Source: F22 sp963668535
Lineage (GTDB): Bacteria > Bacteroidota > Bacteroidia > Bacteroidales > Bacteroidaceae
Direction of reading: 5' to 3'
DNA length: 64,000 nt
NCBI GenBank assembly: GCA_963668535.1
Contig: OY764867.1
Coordinates: 868,001 to 932,000 of the forward strand
This document shows positions 26,786-33,972 of this stretch, piece by piece. Both the position numbers and the translations under genes were made by a program. How positions within the stretch are numbered: the stretch's first letter is position 1; each line of letters begins with the position of its first letter. The notes beneath the pieces were generated by a model. It did not search any database and was not told the DNA's origin. It saw only the letters and a program-made list of their open reading frames with translations.

Positions 26786-28255
26786 ATGATAGACGTTACG
26801 ACCAAAATACATGACCAGTACTCTGTAGAGTTTAAAGTGAGCTACCGCCCAGATAGTCCACAGAAGAAGCATGAATTTTCTTTGCAAAGTTGGTACTTTA
26901 TCCCCAACAGTCTAGACATCAATGCAGCTAACTATGGGCCAACTCAGTTTTACAAGGATGTCAAATCCAATATACGTCTTGTAATTCCGGTATCAACGAT
27001 TCAACAACTCACAGACAGACAAGCCAATCCCTATAAGAAGTTACACACTCATATTCAAGCGTATCTCAATCAACCTACGTCTGCTCATCTTGATAAGGTC
27101 GAATATCATAGTAAGATGTTAGTTGCTATAGCTAAAAGTGCCTTGCGGGATGCAGTAGCCCAACTTAATGACAACAAGACACAAATCACTCATATCGAAC
27201 GAATTATCCACGACTACGCCACATATGTTCCCGAAATGGTCAATCGAGTGCGAGAAATCTTAACCACAAGTGCTGAGACATCGCAGTATATTGCAGCATT
27301 TGAGGAATTGGGAGAAAAAAATCCACTTCGCTTGGTGGATGAATATCTGAGTAAAGTTATTGAGATATACACTTTTCGTGTCATCAAGATAGCAAAGAGT
27401 CACGCCTTATCTGATGAAAACCTACTGAGCATACTAGTACACGAGAAGACTTATGCAGAATCGCACCAATTCACCTACGCCCAACCCGACACTCCGAAAA
27501 ATAATCAGGAGCTGGTCGCTAGATATAGCCTACTAAAGAAATATGTAGAAAAGATCCTCTATATCCGACTACAGAAAAAAGAAGATGGTTATGCCATTAG
27601 TCAAGTCTTTTTTAGCATAGCCGCAGGAATAGCGATGGTTTTTGCTACCATCATTGCCTTTGCTATAGCTTGGCGTTATGGCAATGCTTCACTTCCTTTA
27701 TTTTTAGCTCTGATTGTGAGTTATATGCTTAAAGATCGCATCAAAGAACTCATGCGTTATTATTTCGCTGGCAAGATACATCAACACTTCTATGACTTTA
27801 AAGCTAAAATTCACATTGGTGCTAAGCGTGTAGGCGTCATACGTGAAGGCATGCTCTTTGTCAAAGACAAACATATTCCTAAGGAGATCCTAACGATGCG
27901 TAATCGTACTGGTTTACTAGAGATGGAAAATGTGATCAACAATGAGAAAATTATTGCTTATCGCACACATGTAAGTTTGGATAATAAGAAATTTAAGCAG
28001 TTGCATTCCTATCAAAAAGCTGGTATACACGATATATTCAGATTGTATCTGCATCGATTTACTCACAAAATGGACAATCCAGAAGTACGTCTACAGACTC
28101 TAGACAAAAATAATCACATGGTATCTATCAAAGCACAAAGACGGTACTATATACACGTCATAATGCGGCTAGTTTATAACGAAGAAGTTAGCTACAAACA
28201 CCTTGTTTTGGTCATGACTAGAAAGGGGATTGTAGAAGTCAGCGAACACTCGTGA
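26786..28255 (+). CDS. Unrecognised protein with two central membrane helices
   Basis: 489 residues, no signal peptide. The first ~265 residues are soluble and partly helical, two hydrophobic segments follow (about 273-296 and 301-316), and the last ~170 residues are basic and beta-rich. The two helices form a short hairpin, so both large parts should lie on the same, probably cytoplasmic, side. I find no catalytic motif and do not recognise the family. The layout suggests a peripheral or two-pass inner-membrane protein. The gene has a consensus promoter and a three-unit repeat array upstream, which hints at specific regulation. A hairpin terminator follows. Codon use looks like that of its neighbours. 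Confidence 0.75.
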   Translation: MIDVTTKIHDQYSVEFKVSYRPDSPQKKHEFSLQSWYFIPNSLDINAANYGPTQFYKDVKSNIRLVIPVSTIQQLTDRQANPYKKLHTHIQAYLNQPTSAHLDKVEYHSKMLVAIAKSALRDAVAQLNDNKTQITHIERIIHDYATYVPEMVNRVREILTTSAETSQYIAAFEELGEKNPLRLVDEYLSKVIEIYTFRVIKIAKSHALSDENLLSILVHEKTYAESHQFTYAQPDTPKNNQELVARYSLLKKYVEKILYIRLQKKEDGYAISQVFFSIAAGIAMVFATIIAFAIAWRYGNASLPLFLALIVSYMLKDRIKELMRYYFAGKIHQHFYDFKAKIHIGAKRVGVIREGMLFVKDKHIPKEILTMRNRTGLLEMENVINNEKIIAYRTHVSLDNKKFKQLHSYQKAGIHDIFRLYLHRFTHKMDNPEVRLQTLDKNNHMVSIKAQRRYYIHVIMRLVYNEEVSYKHLVLVMTRKGIVEVSEHS

Positions 28256-28329
28256 GGGGTTGGCATGACTAAACACTTTGAATAGTCTCCCGAATAAATA
28301 ATCCTGATAAAAATAGAGGTATATACATT

Positions 28330-28365
28330 GAAGGAGCCTCTTCCCAATAGAGGAATGGCTCCTTC
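28330..28365. terminator. Hairpin terminator between the unknown gene and the convergent serpin gene
   Basis: 9-bp stem GAAGGAGCC / GGCTCCTTC around an 18-base loop that can pair partly with itself. TTC follows on the + strand; no clear T-run on either side. Confidence 0.6.
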
Positions 28366-28390
28366 TTCACTTATCAATCAGGCTATCTCA

Positions 28391-29656
28391 CTAGATAGTA
28401 TTTTTTAGGCCTATAAAATAGATGCATCCAGTACTGTTTTCTTTAATCATATACAAAAACGGCCTATCTACGGTAAAGATAATGGGCGGTGGAGGCAAGG
28501 AAGTCTTTTCTAAACCACCGATAGTTACAGCCGCTGCTTCTGTTCCAACTTCATCTAGTTTGAGATAGGTCTTTTGTTTCAATAAAGACAAAAATGTACC
28601 TTGCTCACTTACATTAGAGAAATCAGCTTTTGCTGGATTAAATGCATCCGCAATACCAAGCTTGGTCATTGCTGGAATCAAGTTCATCTCACTTTTTGTT
28701 TCAAACTTAGGCAAAGTCAGTTGTATGTCATGCCTATATTTTTTAGCATATAAGTTATGCCAACTGCTTTCGTCCAATGTCGCAAGAGCTTCTAGAGGAG
28801 TCTGATTATTTTTAGGCAACATCACAACCATTGAGAAAGCTTTATTGCCATAAGGTAACTCTACCCCTACAAAATGGTCGTTTTCAAAATAATCAAATGA
28901 TGCTTTCAAATACATCATATCTACTTGCTGAGTGGCTCCGCTACTAGACGTAAATGTTTTCTGAGCAGTATCTTCTGGATCAAATGGCTGCGACCAATCT
29001 CCCTTAAAATAGATAGCATTCAGCAATACCACCACCATGCTAGGATCCAATTCTTTAATGATTTCTGGTATTTTGCCTTCTGTATGGTCATTACACCAAC
29101 TATTGATCATACCCACTGGATCTTGTGCAAAGTCTAGCACACCTATTTCAGAATCATACATCTTCTGAGCAGTCTCTATAAAAGTAGGATAGACCGAAAA
29201 ATGCTTCTCAATATACAAGGCGTTAGCGATAGACAATGTGACTTGTGGATCCAACGTCGCTGCTGCAGTGAGCATCTTACGGTAATAAGCATTCACTTCG
29301 TCGGAAGTACAGTGCACAAAACCGAGTGTATTGATAATCTGACTTTGCGTTTCTCCCGACGCTCCGTTTTGTAGCATGCCCATCAACATGCTTAAACTAA
29401 GGGGTGAGAAAAGCACATCGTCATTCTCTTCACCAAGCATGCTTAAAGCTTGAAAAGCAAACGTATTGGTGGAAGTCACAAGGGCTTCTTCATCTTTTGT
29501 GAGCACAACATCTTTCCGTTCAGATGACTCATGTACAGAATCATTGTTACTACTTGCACACGAGGCTGACGTAATAGATGCAGAGAACAGAATTGCCAAT
29601 AACGAAGCATTGAACAAAACGTTCCGAGATTTCAATAAAATGGATGTTCGTTTCAT
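28391..29656 (-). CDS. Serpin-family protease inhibitor, probable lipoprotein
   Basis: 421 residues with an N-terminal signal ending in TSASCASSNN, a plausible lipobox. The serpin fold is recognisable throughout, including NAIYFKGDWSQPFD and the C-terminal DRPFLYMI segment. The reactive-loop hinge reads DEVGTEAAAVT, with small residues at P12 to P9 and Thr at P8, as in inhibitory serpins. Counting from the hinge places P1-P1' near EKTS. It would trap serine or cysteine proteases at the cell surface or in the periplasm. It is transcribed away from the adjacent starch-utilisation genes; protection of surface glycan machinery from host proteases is only a guess. Confidence 0.92.
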   Translation of the reverse strand: MKRTSILLKSRNVLFNASLLAILFSASITSASCASSNNDSVHESSERKDVVLTKDEEALVTSTNTFAFQALSMLGEENDDVLFSPLSLSMLMGMLQNGASGETQSQIINTLGFVHCTSDEVNAYYRKMLTAAATLDPQVTLSIANALYIEKHFSVYPTFIETAQKMYDSEIGVLDFAQDPVGMINSWCNDHTEGKIPEIIKELDPSMVVVLLNAIYFKGDWSQPFDPEDTAQKTFTSSSGATQQVDMMYLKASFDYFENDHFVGVELPYGNKAFSMVVMLPKNNQTPLEALATLDESSWHNLYAKKYRHDIQLTLPKFETKSEMNLIPAMTKLGIADAFNPAKADFSNVSEQGTFLSLLKQKTYLKLDEVGTEAAAVTIGGLEKTSLPPPPIIFTVDRPFLYMIKENSTGCIYFIGLKNTI

Positions 29657-29745
29657 GTGTCTAAGTTTTATGGTTTCTATACGTAAAGGTAATACTTTTC
29701 AAACTTAAATACTGCATGTAAAAGTATAAAAAACAGGTTCTAGAC

Positions 29746-29828
29746 TTAAAAAGCACCTTAATCTGGAGAGAAAAAAAGTGATTTAACATACTGTATGCCA
29801 GTATATTACACAGTAAAACGACCTTAAA
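29746..29828 (+). promoter_or_regulatory. Two CCTTAA-type boxes upstream of the GH97 gene
   Basis: Distal box 29746-29764 (TTAAAAAGCACCTTAATCT) and proximal box 29814-29828 (TAAAACGACCTTAAA). Their CCTTAA cores start 66 bp apart, at 29756 and 29822. The proximal core starts 21 bp before the -33 TTTG at 29843. The susC promoter has the same arrangement, and the 14-mer TAAAACGACCTTAA is identical at 29814 and 33769. Confidence 0.75.
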
Positions 29829-29842
29829 TATACTTTCATCGC

Positions 29843-29873
29843 TTTGCTGATGTCATTTGTTACACTACTTTTG
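29843..29873 (+). promoter_or_regulatory. Promoter of the GH97 gene
   Basis: TTTG at 29843-29846 inside GCTTTGCTG, 19-bp spacer, TACTTTTG at 29866-29873, 29 bp before the ATG. The susC promoter has GCTTTGCAG at the same place. Confidence 0.75.
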
Positions 29874-29902
29874 TCTGCATAATGTATTAACCAAAAAATA
29901 GT

Positions 29903-32011
29903 ATGAAAAGAATTTCCTTGTTAATTAGTATGTTGTTGTGCATGCATATAACGTTTGCCCAACAAGTCCAATCACCTAATGGTACACTGAAATGCACTTT
30001 CTCTTTGACAGATGAGGGCCAACCGAGTTATCGTTTAGATCTTGGTGAGAAGGTGGTTATCAAACCTAGTATGTTGGGATTTGATTTAGTCGATGGTAGT
30101 GAATTGCGCACTGGCTTTGAATTGCTTGATAGTGAAGAATCCACCTTCAATAACACTTGGCAAACGGTATGGGGAGAAGAGTCAAGTATCCGCAATCATT
30201 ATAATCAATTGATTGTCAAACTCCACCAAAAAGGGACAGCACGTTATATGAACATTGTTTTCCGTTTATTTGACGACGGCCTTGGATTCAGATATGAATT
30301 TCCTCAGCAAAAAGGATTAAATTATTTTGTCATCAAAGAAGAAGATAGCCAATTTGCCATGACAGGTGATCATATGGCTTATTGGATTCCAGGCGACTAT
30401 GACACACAAGAATATGATTATACAAAATCACGCTTGAGTGAAATCCGTGGATTATTGCATAGTGCAGTCTGCGATAATGCGTCACAAACGATCTTTTCAG
30501 ATACCGGTGTACAAACAGCATTAATGCTTAAAACAGACGATGGCTTATACATCAACTTACACGAAGCTGCTTTGGTAAACTATCCAGCCATGCACTTAAA
30601 CCTAAATGATACAACCATGGTCTTTACCTCACATTTAACTCCTGATGCTTCGGGAGCAAAAGGATACATGCAATCTCCTTGTAAAACTCCTTGGAGAACA
30701 ATCATTGTAAGTGATGATGCACGAGATATTTTGGCTTCGCGTATAACACTCAACCTAAACGATCCTTGTGTCATAGAAGATACTTCTTGGATACATCCAA
30801 CGAAATACATGGGTGTATGGTGGGAGATGATTACAGGTAAAAGCACTTGGTCTTATACGAATGATTTGCCAAGTGTACAACTAGGGGTAACGGATTATTC
30901 TAAAGTAACTCCTAATGGTACACACGGAGCGACAACAGAAAATGTAAAACGATATATTGACTTTGCCAGCGAGAATGGGTTTGATGGTCTACTGGTAGAA
31001 GGATGGAATATTGGCTGGGAAGACTGGATTGGGCATAATAAGGATTATGTATTCGATTTCTTGACCCCTTATCCTGATTTTGATGTAAACGAAATAGAAC
31101 GATATGCCAAATCAAAACATATCAAGATGATTATGCATCATGAGACATCAGGAGCTATCAGAAATTATGAACGCCATCTCGAGGCGGCATATCAGTTTAT
31201 GAATGATCATGGATACGAATCTGTAAAAAGTGGATATGTAGGAAATATCATTCCACGGGGGGAACACCACTATAGCCAATGGGTAGTCAATCATTACTTA
31301 TATTGTATCAAAAAAGCAGTTGATCACAAAATTATGGTCAATGCTCATGAAGCAGTACGTCCTACTGGGCTATGCCGTACTTATCCTAATATGATTGGAA
31401 ATGAGTCGGCACGTGGTACTGAGTATCAAGCTTTTGGTGGCAGCAAACCATCTCATACAAGTATCCTACCATTTACACGCCTTATCGGTGGACCTATGGA
31501 TTATACGCCTGGCATCTTTGAAATGGATCTGTCAAAACTTAATCCGAATAATCATTCACATGCCAACTGTACAATAGGCAACCAGTTGGCCTTATATGTC
31601 ACCATGTCTTCTCCTTTGCAAATGGCCGCTGATATTCCTGAAAATTATGCACGATTTATGGATGCGTTCCAATTTATCAAAGATGTAGCAGTTGATTGGG
31701 ATAAGAGTGTTTACTTAGAAGCAGAACCGATGGACTATGTAACTGTGGCTCGTAAAGAAAGAAATGGGAATCGTTGGTTTATAGGTTCGACGGCGGGTGA
31801 GAAAGCACATGATTCTAAAATAAAACTCGATTTTCTACCTAAGGGCATTCAATATACAGCTACAATTTATTGTGACGCCAAAGATGCTAATTATAAAACG
31901 AATCCTCAAGCATATACAATAGAAAAGAAAAAAGTAAACAACCACTCTACTTTGAAGTTGCATGCGGTGGCTGCAGGAGGCTGGGCTATTTCCTTAGTAC
32001 CTATTCAATAG
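29903..32011 (+). CDS. susB: GH97 alpha-glucosidase (SusB-like)
   Basis: 702 residues with a signal peptide (about 1-19, ending TFAQQ), a beta-sandwich N-terminal domain, a (beta/alpha)8 catalytic barrel and a C-terminal beta domain, the GH97 layout. The barrel carries NAHEAVRPTGLCRTYPN and ESARGTEYQ, with E483, E501 and E507 as candidates for the catalytic and calcium-binding glutamates of the inverting SusB type. It would release glucose from maltooligosaccharides in the periplasm after import through the SusCD pair. It is first in the locus and has its own promoter with two CCTTAA boxes. A terminator follows. Confidence 0.92.
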   Translation: MKRISLLISMLLCMHITFAQQVQSPNGTLKCTFSLTDEGQPSYRLDLGEKVVIKPSMLGFDLVDGSELRTGFELLDSEESTFNNTWQTVWGEESSIRNHYNQLIVKLHQKGTARYMNIVFRLFDDGLGFRYEFPQQKGLNYFVIKEEDSQFAMTGDHMAYWIPGDYDTQEYDYTKSRLSEIRGLLHSAVCDNASQTIFSDTGVQTALMLKTDDGLYINLHEAALVNYPAMHLNLNDTTMVFTSHLTPDASGAKGYMQSPCKTPWRTIIVSDDARDILASRITLNLNDPCVIEDTSWIHPTKYMGVWWEMITGKSTWSYTNDLPSVQLGVTDYSKVTPNGTHGATTENVKRYIDFASENGFDGLLVEGWNIGWEDWIGHNKDYVFDFLTPYPDFDVNEIERYAKSKHIKMIMHHETSGAIRNYERHLEAAYQFMNDHGYESVKSGYVGNIIPRGEHHYSQWVVNHYLYCIKKAVDHKIMVNAHEAVRPTGLCRTYPNMIGNESARGTEYQAFGGSKPSHTSILPFTRLIGGPMDYTPGIFEMDLSKLNPNNHSHANCTIGNQLALYVTMSSPLQMAADIPENYARFMDAFQFIKDVAVDWDKSVYLEAEPMDYVTVARKERNGNRWFIGSTAGEKAHDSKIKLDFLPKGIQYTATIYCDAKDANYKTNPQAYTIEKKKVNNHSTLKLHAVAAGGWAISLVPIQ

Positions 32012-32044
32012 TTTATCATACATATCTAAAACCATTGTTTTTTC

Positions 32045-32076
32045 AAGAGCATATCTGAAAAGGTATGCTCTTTTTT
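32045..32076 (+). terminator. Intrinsic terminator of the GH97 gene, T-run shared with the next promoter
   Basis: 9-bp stem AAGAGCATA / TATGCTCTT (32045-32053 / 32064-32072), then TTTTTT. The end of the T-run plus the following G is the -33 TTTG of the regulator promoter. Confidence 0.8.
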
Positions 32077-32104
32077 GACATTATGGGTAGAAACGTTATC
32101 TTTG
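32074..32104 (+). promoter_or_regulatory. Consensus promoter of the SusR-like regulator gene
   Basis: TTTG at 32074-32077, 19-bp spacer, TATCTTTG at 32097-32104, 47 bp before the ATG. No CCTTAA box is seen here, so the regulator may be constitutive. Confidence 0.75.
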
Positions 32105-32151
32105 CGGTATAACCTATTATTCTACAATACTAATTTACATTAACTAATTCC

Positions 32152-33771
32152 ATGCGTACTACTTATTTGTTAATATGTCTCGTCAGCATATGTCTTGAAT
32201 CATGCCATCAAGATGTACAAAAAACACCCAGTATCGTATCTCAAGAAACACGTGATTCCATATTGCATGTACTTGACAACACTTTGGCGAATGTGCCTAA
32301 ATACTTGCATGTCAAATACTCACGTATTGCAGCATTGCAAGATTCATTACAACTTATCGACAGCGATTCAGAACGATTCAAACTATATACTCATTTGTAT
32401 AATGAATATATCTTTTTTCGTTCAGACTCGGCGTACTATTATGCGCAAAAATGTTCAGGGTTGGCCCAATCACTCAATACTGATTTGCAACACTTAGCTC
32501 TATTAGATCTGATGCAATATTGTGTCAACACAGGACTTTTCAAAGAGGCCTATGATATACACGCTCGTATAAATCCGAATGTATTGGACACCATTCAACT
32601 CAAAAAATACTATTTAATGTCACAACGTATGGCTTCTGATATGGCTAGTCACAGTAAAGATACTCCATACGTTTATTCCTATATAAAACAACAAAATGCC
32701 TACAGTGATTCAGCTCAGAGACTGATGCCTAATACGAGCTTTAGTTTGGATATTACTCCAACCAAAACGAATTACAAAGCAGAAGTTGAAAGGTTGTATA
32801 GACTACTTAAAGATCCCGATTGCTCACTACACGAACAAGCTAGAATACATTCTATATTAGGACATTTCTACCGTGATAAAGGGGATGTATATACGGCACA
32901 GTATCATTATGCGTCTTCAGCTATAAGGGATCTTCAAACATCCACTACTGAGACAACAGCAATGAAAGACTTGGCCATATCCCTCTTTCATGACGGCAAA
33001 TATAATCGAGCTAATGTATATATACACAAAGCATTGGATGATGCTAATTTTTACAATTCTCGCCATCGAAAGTTAGAGGTACAACAAGTACTTCCTCTTA
33101 TTGATGCTTATCATATCAAAAGTATTGAGGGAGACAGAAAGGCATTGGCTATTTTTCTTATTGTTAGTTTCGTATTATGCTTGGCCTTACTCGCATCTCT
33201 GTGGATGAATTTCAAAAAAAGGAAATGCTTACGTCAACAAAACACTCAAATCAGTGATCAGCTACACAAAATCAGTTACATCAACAAGCAGTTGGTTGAA
33301 ACGACTGAAATAAAAAACGCGTTTATTATTCAAACATTATATAGTAAAATTGAATATCTAGAACATGTTGAAGAAATCATTCGTAAAATGGAACGTTATG
33401 TCAAGACTAAACAATACCAAAACCTTAGATTCTTGCGTAAAGAATTTGATTTAAAACAGAACCGAGAAGAGGTACACGATGCTTTTGATGAGACATTTCT
33501 TAGGTTGTTCCCTGATTTTGTAGAACAATTCAATCAATTGTTTGCTCCTAAAGATGCTTTCTCGTTAACTCCAGAAGGTAATCTAACCCCTGAATTGCGT
33601 ATTTGTGCATTGATGAGACTTGGTATCACAGACTCGAAGCGTATTTCGACCTTTCTATCTTTAAACATCAATACAATTTATGTCTATAGAGCAAAGATTA
33701 AGGCAAAAAGCTTAGTCTCCAAAGAAGATTTTGAACAGAAACTAACTGATATTATCCTACAGAAGACTTAA
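32152..33771 (+). CDS. SusR-like membrane-bound transcriptional regulator (DUF6377-type)
   Basis: 539 residues. An N-terminal signal with a possible lipobox (CLESCHQD) is followed by a helical TPR-like periplasmic region (about 40-320). One membrane helix (LAIFLIVSFVLCLALLASLWM) precedes a cytoplasmic coiled coil and a C-terminal helix-turn-helix (LTPELRICALMRLGITDSKRISTFLSLNINTIYVYRAKIK). This is the layout of the Bacteroides SusR regulator, which activates starch genes on sensing maltose or larger oligosaccharides. It lies between GH97 and susC. The CCTTAA boxes before those two genes are its most likely targets. Its own stop codon overlaps the distal box before susC. Confidence 0.85.
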   Translation: MRTTYLLICLVSICLESCHQDVQKTPSIVSQETRDSILHVLDNTLANVPKYLHVKYSRIAALQDSLQLIDSDSERFKLYTHLYNEYIFFRSDSAYYYAQKCSGLAQSLNTDLQHLALLDLMQYCVNTGLFKEAYDIHARINPNVLDTIQLKKYYLMSQRMASDMASHSKDTPYVYSYIKQQNAYSDSAQRLMPNTSFSLDITPTKTNYKAEVERLYRLLKDPDCSLHEQARIHSILGHFYRDKGDVYTAQYHYASSAIRDLQTSTTETTAMKDLAISLFHDGKYNRANVYIHKALDDANFYNSRHRKLEVQQVLPLIDAYHIKSIEGDRKALAIFLIVSFVLCLALLASLWMNFKKRKCLRQQNTQISDQLHKISYINKQLVETTEIKNAFIIQTLYSKIEYLEHVEEIIRKMERYVKTKQYQNLRFLRKEFDLKQNREEVHDAFDETFLRLFPDFVEQFNQLFAPKDAFSLTPEGNLTPELRICALMRLGITDSKRISTFLSLNINTIYVYRAKIKAKSLVSKEDFEQKLTDIILQKT

Positions 33772-33852
33772 AACGACCTTAATAAGCGACTAATAAAACA
33801 TAACAAAACACACTGTCATTCAGACGATTTTAAAAAAAATACATCTTAATCT
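33768..33852 (+). promoter_or_regulatory. Two CCTTAA-type boxes upstream of susC
   Basis: Distal box 33768-33783 (TTAAAACGACCTTAAT; core at 33777), overlapping the stop codon of the regulator gene, and proximal box 33830-33852 (core TCTTAA at 33844). Cores are 67 bp apart, and the proximal core starts 21 bp before the -33 TTTG at 33865. Both distances match those at the GH97 promoter. Confidence 0.75.
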
Positions 33853-33864
33853 ATTTTATGTTGC

Positions 33865-33895
33865 TTTGCAGCTTATTACAAAACAAATATTTTTG
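33865..33895 (+). promoter_or_regulatory. Promoter of susC
   Basis: TTTG at 33865-33868 within GCTTTGCAG, 19-bp spacer, TATTTTTG at 33888-33895, leaving a leader of about 70 nt before the ATG at 33973. Confidence 0.78.
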
Positions 33896-33972
33896 TGGGG
33901 CACATGAAAGACACAGTTTATGTGTGCTATTAACCAGATGTAATTTATATTGTTAACTTAAAATCGTACTGA

